A stretch of 64,000 bases of DNA from Inia geoffrensis (Eukaryota > Chordata > Mammalia > Artiodactyla > Iniidae). The position numbers and the translations under genes were made by a program. A model generated the notes under the pieces. That model saw only the letters and a program-made list of their open reading frames with translations. It was not told the DNA's origin and made no database searches. Location of the stretch: assembly GCA_036417435.1 (NCBI GenBank), contig CM070918.1:31627523-31691522 (forward strand). Reading direction: 5' to 3'. This document shows positions 10,971-21,292 of the stretch, piece by piece. Position 1 is the stretch's first letter; every line of letters begins with the position of its first letter.

Positions 10971-11348
10971 ATGTGACACTACTCAGCCATAAAAAAGAAT
11001 GAAATTTTGCCATTTGCCATTTGGAGGACATTATGCTAAGTGAAATAAGTCAGATAGAGAAAGACAAATACTGTATGATATCACTTATACATGGAGTCTA
11101 AAAAAATAGAACAATCTAGTGAACATAAAAAAAAGAAGCAGACTCATAAATGTAGAGAACTAGTGGCTACCAGTGGTGGAGGGCAATATAGAGATGGGGT
11201 GTGTGTAGTACAAATTATTGAGTGTAAGACAGGCTATAAGGATGCACTGTCCAACACTGGGATATAACCAATATATTGTAATAACTATAAATGGAGTGTA
11301 ACCTTTAAAAATTGTATAAAAATTTAAAAAATAAAGAAAAGAATTATC

Positions 11349-11370
11349 GCCCCCCGCCCCCCACCCGCCC
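11349..11370 (-). other. C-rich run; strong G-quadruplex motif on minus strand
   Basis: Plus strand reads C6-G-C6-A-C3-G-C3, so the minus strand has four G-runs with single-base loops, among the most stable G4 designs. It sits only a few bases beyond the A-rich end of the L1. Function unknown. Confidence 0.75.
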
Positions 11371-12040
11371 GATAACCATCTGCTAGCTTCTCAATCTCTA
11401 GTGTGGAAGGAGGGGCATGTCTCTGTTCAGAGGAAAGTTCATGTTATGGTTCTCCAGCACTTTAAACAAAAAGCTGCTCATGTTGATTACAAAGAAATTG
11501 GAACAGGGACGGCCCAAGAGCCCACAGGGTCCCAAGGAGACCGGGGCCTGCTTTTCTGTTTAGGCAGGGGGAGGAAAAGCACATCCACCATAAAATCTTG
11601 GCAATTAGGAATGACCCCCTGCCCTGTTGTCCTACTGCCCCAGAGAGCAGGCTATCAGATTATTAAGTAAGCTGAGTGTTGTCCCAACCACTGTTAAAAA
11701 TAGTTACACATTCCGGGACTGAGCTGTCCCTATTCAAGTAACTCACCAGTCCTTATAAAAAATACAGAAGAATAAAAGCCAATTACCTTCTTACTTTTCA
11801 AACAGTAAATATTGAATTTACATGTTGCTATCTAAATTCAAATTCCTGACATATAATCCGGTTGCATCAACCAGCTTTATATTTAAAGCTTACAGGTCTC
11901 AACTACTTTCAGTGAACAAAGACACTCTCATTACACAGTGACATCTTCCCGGAGTAGCCCAGGCCCTAGGAAAAGGAATTTTCCCAGAGTCTCTTGTCAA
12001 GAGTTGAGTGTTTTATTGCCTGGAATTCCATTTATCTTCT
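11371..12040. other. Gene-free stretch, no clear repeat
   Basis: An 89-codon frame at 11401-11670 has no recognisable domain. Nothing else supported. Confidence 0.45.
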
Positions 12041-12049
12041 TATCTTTTA

Positions 12050-12330
12050 AAAATTCTTCCCAGTCTTCCCAGCCATATTTAAGTCCCACTAACTCCATGA
12101 AATCTTCCCTACATCAACTCCAACACACTGATTTCTTCTTTTGCTTAATCCCTGCAAGTGCCATATTCTGAGCAACATCGTTTGGCGCATTTACCCTTTC
12201 CTTCATCGGTATTGTTTTGTTAGACTGTTAAGTGCCTTGGAAATAATGACGGTTCATCATTTTCCTTCCATATCCATAGAATAATCCTGAGTGTATAGAC
12301 TGAGCTCAGCAAATACTTGGGGCTTTAATC
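12050..12330 (+). repeat. Possible L2 3'-end fragment
   Basis: 'cactaactccatgaaatcttccctacatc', then a T-rich part, 'ttagactgttaagtgccttgg' and 'tgagctcagcaaatacttgg' follow the order of an L2 3' end, heavily diverged. Confidence 0.45.
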
Positions 12331-12334
12331 CAGA

Positions 12335-13785
12335 GTCAATAATAACAGAAAAATCTCCACTTGGAAGAAGAAAAACAAGGTCCACTTTCCCTTTCTTATT
12401 AATCCAATAATAAATCCTTGGGCAAATGCTTTGTTTCTACATAGGAAACAGTCAGGCGTTGCAATCTCAAGAAAAGATATCCTTTATTTGGCATTTCACT
12501 GCGTTGGTCTCAATTCTTACAACCCATGACTTGAAATGGGCCAGGTTAGTAATATTAAATATTTGCAAGGTTAGTAAATATTTGCAAGTTTAAATATGAC
12601 CTCCAAGTAGAGTCTCTTGTAAAGAGCAAACTCAGAAGCTGATAAACTTCACGTGAGAAAACTGAAGCAGAGAGAGACATGGTCTGTATAAAGCAGTCTT
12701 TACTAAATGTAGTTGGAGTTTTTTGTGAAAGAAAAGGTTTTGGTGGTCAAATAAGGCTTGGGAAACCATAATTAACTGAAGTTATTTGTGTTTCTCCATT
12801 GCAAGATTTCTCAATACCTTTAATATGCTTATACCCTCCAAGACAGGAAGTTAACCTGCAGCATTTCAGGTTCTCCACCTGAACCCTCTCTCCATGGAGT
12901 ATCTCTAGGTCTAGAATTCCCCATGTCATATTTTTGGACCTCTGCTCAACAGTCACTTACCTGGTATGAAGCCCTCCATTGAGACCTTTTAACCAAGCAC
13001 ATGGCTACCTGATTTCCATCAAGACAGTAGAAATACTGGTTCTCATTCACTCCGCCCCCATCACCTGTCTATGCAGAATCCTCTATTACAATAAAAATAG
13101 TGTGTTCAGGAGAACTCTCTTCGGCTAAAGTAACTCTTCTACTAAGCCTGTTTATTTCACAGATTGATTATGTAATGTCATAACAAAGCCTATTCCTCAA
13201 TCATCATTACACATGGTAAATATGTTATTATACAATAATCCAGCCAGCAAATAACACAGGTGGTTAGGCTTGCCAAAAACGAAACTCTTCTTCTCAGAGC
13301 CCAGATACAGATTACCCAAGTACAGAACGGAGGAGGGGGTGGTTAGTAATTGATAGCAAAACAAATAGAAAAAGCCGAAAGTTTCCCATTGAGTTTAAGG
13401 TAAAATGTGTTACTATGACATTGCTAAAAACAAACACAAAACTACAACTTTAGGCTGAATTAACACAAGTACATGTGCAGAAATTAAATAACCTTCCCAG
13501 TTATTATATATATATAATATATTATATTATGTTATATATTCAATATTATAAAAGTTAAATAACATTTTCTACCCTTTCCAGAGGGTCTGGTAAAAGTTTT
13601 ACACTGGATCCTAAGCACATTCCTGAAAAGGCCGATGTGCTGAAAATGTGTACTCAGACCCTGTTCTGTCAGCTTTCCCCCACCTCCTGTGTTCCCCAGA
13701 TCGCAGCTGATTTCTCCCAGGTTCTATCCCAGCTCTGAGATCTTTGAAGGATATATGACATACTGCTTTTACCAGCCTGTCACAA
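12335..13785. other. Gene-free stretch with an AT-only run
   Basis: Mostly unique-looking DNA. 13501-13550 is an A/T-only imperfect (TA)n run. No supported gene or element otherwise. Confidence 0.5.
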
Positions 13786-13789
13786 TGTC

Positions 13790-13895
13790 ATAGAGTCATG
13801 ACCTCAAGGAAGTCTCTTCTCATCTCTGAGCCCTGGTTTGGAACTCCGTGAACTGAGGACATTGAATTAGATGGGCCTGAGGTCCTCCCTGATCT
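13790..13895 (+). repeat. MIR-like fragment
   Basis: 'agtcatgacctcaaggaagtctcttctcatctctgagccctggttt', then 'ggacattgaattagatgggcctgaggtcctcc', matches the sense MIR3-like order. Confidence 0.5.
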
Positions 13896-13956
13896 GACAT
13901 GTCACAATTTTATCAATGCATATGAATCAGAGCTGGAGGAGAGTTTAGAAATACTT

Positions 13957-13971
13957 TGGCTAAAACATTTT
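13957..13971. repeat. Target-site duplication, left copy (SINE 13972-14183)
   Basis: tggctaaaacatttt is repeated exactly at 14184-14198. Confidence 0.93.
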
Positions 13972-14183
13972 TGTTTTGTTTTGTTTTGTTTTGAGGTACG
14001 CGGGCCTCTCACTGTTGTGGCCTCTCCTGTTGCGGAGCACAGGCTCCGGACATGCAGGCTCAGCGGCCATGGCTCACGGGCCCAGCCGCTCCACGGCATG
14101 TGGGATCTCTCCGGACTGGGGCACGAACCCGTCCCCTGCATCAGCAGGCGGACTCTCAACCACTGCGCCACCAGGGAGGCCCC
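13972..14183 (-). mobile_element. CHR-2-like SINE with (CAAAA)n tail
   Basis: Reverse-oriented short CHR SINE. Its tail is (CAAAA)n in sense rather than pure A, seen as repeated gtttt at the left. The 5' end, cgccaccagggaggccc, is at the right. The 15-bp target duplication is perfect. Confidence 0.95.
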
Positions 14184-14198
14184 TGGCTAAAACATTTT

Positions 14199-14540
14199 AA
14201 CTCAAGGAATCCCTCATTGAAAAACAGATATTTTTAAAATTCAATCTCAGTTATTAACATTGGAGTACAGATTAGTTCTTTGGGTAGAAAACAGGGATTT
14301 GAAGAAATAAAACATATTCAGGGGAGTATTTAAAAGGCAGAATGGAAGGGACAGATTTGAGAGGGAGGGCTCAAAGGGAGGGCATTGGCCAGTCAGTCCC
14401 AGCAAGGGTCAGATCCCTCCAAATGTGCCTGAGAGCAATGGGATAGAAAAAGTGGCATTGCCAAGGGCTTTTCTGGGCTGCCTCCCAACAGCCATGGGCA
14501 GCTTCTCCAATGATCATTTCTCCTCTGGCTGAGTTCCATC
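14199..14540. other. Gene-free stretch, no clear repeat
   Basis: Nothing recognisable; purine-rich in part. Confidence 0.4.
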
Positions 14541-14549
14541 ACGGGGTGA

Positions 14550-15040
14550 CACTGTGGCTTGTGTTCACTCCGGTTGTTCTTTCTGGGCCTCAGTTTCCCT
14601 AGCTGGACCCTCTTTATTAGCTGTCCCTTCTACCTCAGCAAACACTGGGCTCCACTCCCAGCCAATGCAGCTGAGCTGTCAGGAGCCTGCCCATTCCCAG
14701 GGACCTACCCAGGAGCTGACACACAGACAGTTTCCAAACACACCTGCCACCTACAGATCCCAAAGGGCCTTCTTGGGAACAACACTCTAATCAATGAGGA
14801 GAAAGAGCTGGTGGAGGATGCACTCAGTTTCCTGGCCCCTGAGGGTCCCCTCAAAGAGGTTTCTCAGAGGGTCCCCAGTGGGATTGAGCCTACTGATCCA
14901 CAGAAAACTCCCCCTTTAACATGATTTTGATTGGCCTTTTCCCCTTCCCTGTCATGTGTCCTCACTCTCTCACCATGATTCTTCCTGGAATCATCCTCCC
15001 AAAATGTAACTTGTAGCTAAATCCTTGTCTAGGGGGAGAC
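14550..15040 (+). repeat. Possible ancient LTR-like repeat
   Basis: The right part ('gattttgattggccttttccccttccctgtcatgtgtcctcactctctcaccatg', then 'aaatgtaacttgtagctaaatccttgtct') has the order of an old interspersed repeat end that I associate with mammalian LTRs. I cannot name the family. A 121-codon frame (14559-14924) lies across it, with no retroviral or host domain. Confidence 0.3.
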
Positions 15041-15900
15041 TTTTCGAAGGACCACAGGATAAATCACCCATTAAATTTCATGTCTGCCATTTTGGACCCT
15101 GCTGGGTTCAGCCCATGGCTAAGTCCCCTTTCATAGGTCTTGGAAGGGAAAACAATGGCAGGGCCAGAGTGGAAGTTCCTGTGAAAACCATAGCCCTGAG
15201 CACCATGCTCATACCCCCACCCCATCCCATGCATTCATCTCTGTCTTCTTTTTCAAATTTGATTTTAAATATTTACAGCATCATACATCTTCCCCACTAG
15301 ATATTACTAATGAACTGTTATTGTCTGCAAAACCTACCAGATGAGTGATGGCCAACTTAAAAAGAGCATCAATGTTTTATTCGTAAAATAGAAGCTGGGA
15401 ACAGAAAATGCTTATGCGTTTTTAGGCCTTTCATCATCATTATTATTGATCCTCTAGTAGAGAGGAGGCACTCTGGCAATCAGCAGATAGAATTGGGAGA
15501 TTCCACATGGCACCAGTAAAAAATTTTATAAATACGTAAATGTTTATATCTGTTTAAATCCGTACGTAGGGCAAATTTCAAGAAAATGTAAATTTTCAAC
15601 CTGTAAATTTCAAGAAAGAAGTGGAATGTGCAATGTCTTATTGACAAAGAAGGAACTCTATATGTTGGCCTGTCCTGCCAGAGAGAAGACTGTGCCTCAC
15701 TCCCAGGTATTACTTTGTATTTCTGGGTTAAGGTGAAAAAAAAATCAGAGACCCTGGTAGGCATTAACCAGCTAGAGGTGGCCTGAATTCCACCCCACGT
15801 CTGCACTGCCTTTCCTCTCTTCCTGCTTGCTCACAATTGTGACCCCCATTTTGAGGCTGCTGTTCTGACTCTGGTAAGCAGTCGGCTGAGGATGCCTAAT
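15041..15900. other. Gene-free stretch, no clear repeat
   Basis: Contains a minus-strand 108-codon frame (15480-15806) without a recognisable domain. No other signal. Confidence 0.4.
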
Positions 15901-15904
15901 GGGG

Positions 15905-16060
15905 ACTGGATCCTGGGAGCCACACAGTTTGGAGTTCAAAGCTCAACCGGCCTTATCAGCTGTGTGACCTGGGGCATACCAGTTGCCCTCTCTGAATCTC
16001 AGTTTCTTTAACTTTCAGGCGGAGATTAGAATACCTACCTATCTACTTTGCAAGTCCTCA
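15905..16060 (+). repeat. MIR
   Basis: 'ttggagttcaaagctcaaccggccttatcagctgtgtgacctggggcatacc', then 'ctctgaatctcagtttcttta' and 'agaatacctacc', in sense MIR order. Confidence 0.82.
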
Positions 16061-16430
16061 GTATTTGTGGCTCTTCCTGTCCAGTATGCAGGAAAGGAAC
16101 CCACCAGTCTCTACTAGCTAACTCTCTCTGGTTATGGATGAACCTACGCTTTTAAGTTTTTTACCTTTGCCAAATGAATCTCCTTATTCCAGGTATTCCA
16201 AGCTAGATGAGCTCAGGGCATTCAAGGCATTCAAATGAATTAAAAAGCTCTTACCCCAATGGATTTAAGGCTTTTGCCAGCAACAGTTCCCTTCTAGGGT
16301 GACAAGGGGTAACTGGGAGTCCATGCCCACCACACAGCCCCCTTGGAGCAGTAGCCAGCACATCTTCTCTAGATTCCAATCTGCTAAGTTGGAATTCAAG
16401 TGGGTGGAGACCATACTGGAAAACTGAAGC
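16061..16430. other. Gene-free stretch, no clear repeat
   Basis: Nothing recognisable. Confidence 0.4.
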
Positions 16431-16434
16431 ATTG

Positions 16435-16835
16435 GAAAAATACTAGACTGGGTGTCAAGCGCCTGGGCTCCCCTCCCAGGCCCACCACTGGTGGCTGTGT
16501 GCCCTTAAGATAATATGTAGCTCAGGGTCTTTAAGAGTATAAACCTGAGGTCTAGAAGTCTTGGGTTTGAAACTTGGCTGTACCGTTCTCTTACCTGTGA
16601 CTTGGGGAAAATGGCTTATCCTCTCTGGGCCTTATTTTACTTACCTTTAAACTAGCAGTTTGAGGCCATTTTAGGTGTCCAGTGAGGTTGGTGCATGGGA
16701 AGTGTTTAGCATAGGACCAGACTCACAGGAAGTGTTCAGATGTTATTCTTCCTCAAGTGTTGGTTCCTCAACTGTAAAATAAGATGATGGCCTCTTGCCC
16801 TGCCTATCTCACAGGCCTATAGAGAAACTCTTCAT
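16435..16835 (+). repeat. MIR cluster (2-3 fragments)
   Basis: A short MIR head (16435-16510: 'ctgggctcccctcccaggcccaccactggtggctgtgtgccctt'), a fuller sense MIR (about 16525-16755: 'gggtttgaaacttggctgt', 'gacttggggaaaatggcttatcctctctgggcc') and a further piece (about 16770-16835: 'ttcctcaactgtaaaataagatga', 'ctatctcacaggcc'). Confidence 0.75.
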
Positions 16836-16865
16836 AGGATGGCTATGAAATCATTTTGCAGTCTC

Positions 16866-16880
16866 AAAGCATGCTGTTCT
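16866..16880. repeat. Target-site duplication, left copy (SINE 16881-17176)
   Basis: aaagcatgctgttct here; aaagcatgttgttct at 17177-17191 (one mismatch). Confidence 0.92.
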
Positions 16881-17176
16881 TGGGCTTCCCTGGTGGTGCA
16901 GTGGTTGAGAATCTGCCTGCCAATGCAGGGGACACAGGTCCGAGCCCTGGTCTGGGAAGATCCCACATGCTGTGGAGCAACTAGGCCCGTGACCCACAGA
17001 CTACTGAGCCTGCGCGTCTGGAGCCCGTGCTCTGCAACGAGAGGCCACGACAGTGAGAGGCCCCTGCACTGCGATGAAGAGTGGCCCCCCGCTCGCCGCA
17101 ACTAGAGAAAGCCCTCGCACAGAAACGAAGACCCAATGCGCCCAAAATATAAATATATTAATTAATTATTTTTTAA
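16881..17176 (+). mobile_element. CHR SINE of intermediate structure
   Basis: The first two thirds read like the short CHR-2 form (ctgagcctgcgcgtctggag, gtgctctgcaac, gacagtgagaggcccctgca) with no 'acaactactga' repeats. It then keeps the long 3' part of CHR-1 (gaagagtggccccccgctcg ... caactagagaaagcc ... gaagacccaatgcgcc). It therefore combines features of both classes. A 15-bp target duplication shows it is one insertion. The plus- and minus-strand frames of 88-89 codons across it are artefacts. Confidence 0.93.
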
Positions 17177-17191
17177 AAAGCATGTTGTTCT

Positions 17192-17690
17192 CACAGTTCT
17201 GTACCAGATTCTGGATGACCTAACTGAAAGATTACACTTCAAATTGGCATTGTCCAATCACAACAAAGAAGGAACATGTGTGTGTGGTTCCATTTAACCA
17301 TGTCCTAGCTGAAGTTGTTGCTTGAGTCACAGAAACTGATCACTCAACCCCTGCCCTCATAGGGAGCTGATATCTCTCTATTCTCCTGTTCTGCTATAAT
17401 TTCCTGAAACAAGAGGCCCAGCTCTTTCCAGAGGGGAATGTCTTCAGCTAAAACTTGGACACAGCAAAGCAGAAATGAGGCCCAGAGGCATTCTGGGAAA
17501 GGGGCATTCCTCTGCTGGGATGGGGTAGGAGAGGGAGGTGGGTGATTTTCCTGCAGTCACTGTGCCCTTTCTTCCAGGTTAGGCTGATTATAAGGCAGAT
17601 CAGACTCAGTCATCAAGCTTGGCAGTATGGGTGACAGAATAAGAATAATTTAATGCTTTCTCCATGAGGGATGAAAGCTCTTACACAGAC
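17192..17690. other. Gene-free stretch, no clear repeat
   Basis: Nothing recognisable. Confidence 0.4.
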
Positions 17691-17830
17691 CGTTCACAAT
17701 CACTATGCAGACAGACCCTGAATCCATCTGGCTGAGTCACTTCTCTCTGTGTCCCCTAAAACATAGAGCACAGTATCTGACACACATGCGTAAAACAAGT
17801 GTTAATTGATTAAAGGAATGAATATGGAAG
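17690..17830 (+). repeat. L2/MIR 3' terminus
   Basis: 'aacatagagcacagtatctgacacacatgcgtaaaacaagtgtt', then 'attaaaggaatgaata', matches the 'cagtgcctggcacatag ... caataaatgttgaatgaatg' ending of L2. Confidence 0.5.
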
Positions 17831-17834
17831 GGGA

Positions 17835-18670
17835 GGATGGGAGGATGGATGCTAAGTTGATAAATACCAGGCAGAGAGCAGTGAAGATGGAAACACAATA
17901 CATGTCTTAGAGTTTATGTCCAGAGACAATGGCCCCAGATTCCAGATCAGGTACGAGGTTAACCGCAACAAAGTCTGCAATATTTTGCTTCAGAAGAGGC
18001 ACCACGTCTATTAATGATCCAGCAACCAGGATACAGATGCTGCCTCACCCTCTCTAACCTATGGGTCCATTCTGGAGCCAAGGATGAGACACAGAATCAG
18101 AATCCCCGGGGGGAGGGGGGGCAGGGGGGTACAGTATGAGTTGGAGACTACTCTCCAGCCCCAAACCACACATCCCTTCTCTCACTCCCTCTTGTCCTTA
18201 TTCCTGCAGAAATGACCCATCTGCATTGGATTTCCAGGCTGGGTGGGGGGTCAGAGAAGCCTGTATTCTTACAAAGATAGAAAATTGAAGGAACAAAGGG
18301 CACTCTGCAAGGATAACATCAAGAGGATGAGGCTTAAGAGAGGGAGCCTAGCCTCCCTACGACCTCCCTGTTCTATCTGGATCTCCAAGAGGCCTCGGGA
18401 CCTGCTTCCGCTTTTCATTCATCTTACCAAGCTCTGGTTCAGTCACTTCCCATTTGGGCAAAGGATGCTCAGTTACCACAAGGCACAATTCTCCCTCATC
18501 TGTGTAATTCTCAGGGCTCAAAGGGCCTTTAATGAACTACCTATCAGTGCCCTTTCCTCCTTGGGGAGAAAATGAGTAAATCTCATGTTCAAAGGTATTC
18601 TCCTTCCACACACCACATCCACCTGATCCAGCCCTTTGTCCAGAGCATTTCTGCTTGGCCAAAACCTACT
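17835..18670. other. Gene-free stretch with G-rich tract
   Basis: 18108-18129 holds G-runs of 6, 7 and 6, enough to fold into a G-quadruplex on the plus strand. A 110-codon frame at 18243-18575 has no recognisable domain. Confidence 0.5.
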
Positions 18671-18674
18671 ATAT

Positions 18675-19025
18675 AGCTGGTAATCCATATCTGCAGGTTC
18701 CACATCTTAGGATTCAACCAACTGCAGATAAAAATATTCCAAAAAAATGCCAGAAAGTTCCAAAAAACAAAACTTGAATTTGCCCATACCCAGCAACTAT
18801 TTATATAGCATTTACATTATATTTACAACTAATTACAAAGCACTTAGATTTTATTAGGTATTGTAAGTAATCTAGAGATTATTTAAAGTATACAAGAGGA
18901 TGCACACAGGCTATATGCAAATACTATGTCATTGCACATAAGGGATTTGAGCAACTGTGGATTTAATATCTGCAGGGGTCCTGGAACAAATCCCCAGTGG
19001 ATACAGAGGGACGAGGAACACCTGT
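18675..19025 (-). mobile_element. MER2-like Tigger MITE
   Basis: Ends are inverted repeats of each other: 'taatccatatctgcaggttcc' at the left, 'ctgcaggggtcctggaac' and 'tggatacagagggacgagga' at the right. The centre holds 'tatttatatagcatttacatt' and 'aggtattgtaagtaatctagagattatttaaagtata', typical of MER2. No transposase is encoded. TA dinucleotides flank both ends, as expected for this superfamily. The right end carries extra bases (gaggaacac) near the terminus. Confidence 0.82.
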
Positions 19026-19199
19026 ACACCTTCCTTCTTCTCAGGGAGCTGAGGAAATTGGGTTTGCATTCTAAGGACCTGGATTCCAGCAGACAGAATT
19101 ATGGAGGTGGTGGTTGGCATATTTCCCTGACCATGGGGCATACCGTGCCTCTGGGAAATGGGTAGCGGACATCTAGACTCAAGGAGATGGGTGAGTGGA

Positions 19200-20150
19200 G
19201 CATAGTCTTTGACCCAGTCAGGGAAGGTTTTCCAAAGTTTGTACTTAGAGCTGAAGGATAAACAGGAATTACTCCAAAAAATGGATGAAAAGGTGTTCCA
19301 GGCAGAGGGACGAGTATGTTCAAAGGTCTGTGGAGGAAGGAAGCAAGTAGAGTGCCCTGATGCTGATTTGGGTTGTCATCCTGGGAACATGCTGGGATTG
19401 GGCTTCCCTGCCTCTCTGAAGGTAGGCGTGGACACATGACTTGCTCTTGCCAATGGAGTGTGAGCATACAAGTGTGTGTCATTCCTGGGTGGAAGCCTCA
19501 AGGGCCAGTATATAATTTGCCATGCCTTCTTTTCCCAATCAGTGCACCACCACCCATGCGCCCACAACCCCACCATTGCTGATACATGTTGAACGCATAG
19601 TATGAACAATAAATTAGCCTTTGCACTTTTCAGATGCTGAGATTTAGGGGTTGTTTGTTGCAGCAGCTTAACCTACCATATCCTGACTGATAAAGAAGGT
19701 CAGTGTAGCTGACAATGAGAGAGTAAGGGAAAGCATCGTGTGAAGCAAGATGGAGAGATATTTAGGGGTCAGATAAGAGTTTTGTAACTCATGTTAAGGA
19801 GATTTGATGTCATCCTAAGAGCAAAGGGAAATCACTGAAGGATCTGAAACAAACAAACAAAACTGACTTTACATGGAGAAAAGATGGGAAAGAAGCCACA
19901 TCATAGAGGAGTAGAAATGGTAGACCAGTTGTGAGTCTGTTGCATAGTCCAGGCAAGAGATCATCATAGTTTTGCTAGGGCGGTGGTGGTGGTGACAGAG
20001 ATGGGAAGTGGTGTATATAGCTGAGATCTCTTTAGAAGGTTAAAATTGATGAGAAGTTGGTAATGACTGACTATGGGTGTTGAGAGATGGGGAGGCCCCC
20101 AGATTGCTGGCTCATCCAACTGGATGAAAGATGGGGTCACTTACTAAAAT
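19200..20150 (+). repeat. Ancient interspersed repeat split by an LTR
   Basis: Two blocks, about 19200-19390 ('gctgaaggataaacaggaatta', 'gtgttccaggcagagggacga', 'tgttcaaaggtctgtggagg') and about 19695-20150 ('catgttaaggagatttgatgtcatcc', 'aaatcactgaaggatctgaaa', 'catagtccaggcaagagatcatcatag'), read as one old repeat known across mammals. I am not sure of its class (L2/CR1-like or other). The LTR at 19392-19694 separates them. Confidence 0.6.
19392..19694 (+). mobile_element. MaLR-like solo LTR
   Basis: 'cacatgacttgctcttgccaatggagtgtgagc', an AATAAA near 19609, and the ending 'gctgagatttaggggttgtttgttgcagcagcttaacctaccatatcctgactgata' follow MLT1-type solo LTRs. No internal viral genes are present. 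Confidence 0.6.
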
Positions 20151-20525
20151 GGGTCCTAATAAAAGAGGAGCCCAAAGCAGGGTTTCAGCAAAAAGTTTAT
20201 AGTGTCCAGGAATGGTTTTCAGCAAAGGACTTATTCCGACATTCATTCACCAGCAAGAAAAAAGTTTAACCCCATCTGAGAGAGCAGGCATTTTTTAAAC
20301 AATTCTAAGTATTTCATCATTGAAGCAAACAAAGAATTTGCTTCAAAAAAGGAACTGCCTTGCCCTCGCCCAAGGAAAAACATCTAGAAAAAAAGTTTCC
20401 ATGTCATTTTTGTACAGCTGGAGGAGTTCTCTTCCCCATGATATTTTATGAGTATCAGATAGCTTATTAAGAAACGAAACAGGAAAGTAAAATCTGCTTT
20501 TTCTACTTGGCTTTGAGGGAAGTAG
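20151..20525. other. Gene-free stretch, no clear repeat
   Basis: Nothing recognisable. Confidence 0.4.
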
Positions 20526-20529
20526 TAGA

Positions 20530-20765
20530 AACAACACAAAACTCAGAGACAGAGGAGCCTGTGTTTGAATCCCACGTCCCCACATACCTGCTGGGTGATC
20601 TTGAGCAAGCTGTTGAGGCTGTATAAACCCTAATTCTGTCATCTGTATAACCAGCGTATTGATAGCCATATCTCAGATGATTATGAGAATTACATGAGAT
20701 AATATATGTGAAGAACTTAGTGCAGTCCTTGGGACATAGTAAGTGCTCATTAAATGTTAATATCT
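20530..20765 (+). repeat. MIR
   Basis: 'gcctgtgtttgaatcccacgtccccacatacctgctgggtgatcttgagcaagctgttgaggc', 'tctgtcatctgtataacc', 'agtgcagtccttgggacatagtaagtgctcattaaatgtta' in sense order. Confidence 0.87.
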
Positions 20766-21049
20766 TACTAGAGGGATTATCTAACAGGGGCACTGATGGG
20801 GAGCTGTAGAAGTTCGAGACCTGGATAAGACACTCCACTCCTCTTTCCCTATGGAGTTCCAGCCAAAGCACTCTAAATACAAGGAACCGTAGCTAGTTGG
20901 GATTATAGGCTCTGCTTCAGCTCTTCCATGTAGAGTTCAAAGCGAGATTGGGCAATGTTGCTCAAGACAGAAAATTAAATGAGCGCTCTTGCTTCATGTT
21001 TTCTCCTTGAAACTGAGGTGGCCTGTAGTCAGAGTTAGAGGAAGGAAAC
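20766..21049. other. Gene-free stretch, no clear repeat
   Basis: Nothing recognisable. Confidence 0.4.
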
Positions 21050-21065
21050 AAAAAGAGAGATAGGG
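21050..21065. repeat. Target-site duplication, left copy (SINE 21066-21276)
   Basis: aaaaagagagataggg is repeated exactly at 21277-21292. Confidence 0.9.
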
Positions 21066-21276
21066 GGGCTTCCGTGGTGGGGCAGTGGTTGACAGTCTGC
21101 CTGCCGGTGCAGGGGACACGGGTTCGTGCCCCGGTCCAGGAAGATCCCACATGCCGTGGAGTGGCTGGGCCCGTGAGCCTTGGCCACTGAGCCTGCGTGT
21201 CCAGAGCCTGTGCTCCGCAGCGGGAGAGGCCGCAGCAGTGAGAGGTCCGTGTACCGCAAAAAAAATAAATAAATAA
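21066..21276 (+). mobile_element. CHR-2-like SINE
   Basis: gggcttccgtggtggggcag at the 5' end, then the short CHR body (ccgtggagtggctgggcccg ... ctccgcagcgggagaggccg), ending in aaaaaaaataaataaat. Perfect 16-bp target duplication. Confidence 0.95.
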
Positions 21277-21292
21277 AAAAAGAGAGATAGGG

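Larger units (their letters stand above)
9330..11343 (+). mobile_element. 5'-inverted (twin-primed) L1 with nested SINE
   Basis: Two L1 pieces sit head to head. 9330-10069 is ORF2 on the minus strand; 10070-11343 is the following ORF2 part and 3' end on the plus strand, ending in an A-rich tail. The outer end of the inverted piece (gcttttaagtttaattagg, i.e. L1-sense cctaattaaacttaaaagc) is the sequence that directly precedes gcacagcaaaggaaaccat in L1 ORF2, and the plus piece starts exactly there. So nothing is missing between the two arms. That is the pattern expected of twin priming in a single insertion. A CHR SINE interrupts the plus arm at 10228-10434. I could not find a clear outer target duplication. 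Confidence 0.9.

Noticed and set aside
14559..14924. 121-codon plus-strand open frame
   Set aside because: No domain, no flanking exon signals. It overlaps a likely ancient repeat and a second overlapping frame, as expected for GC-moderate non-coding DNA.
16881..16960. tRNA-gene-like start with A and B boxes
   Set aside because: It is the tRNA-derived head of a SINE with a target duplication, not a functional tRNA gene.
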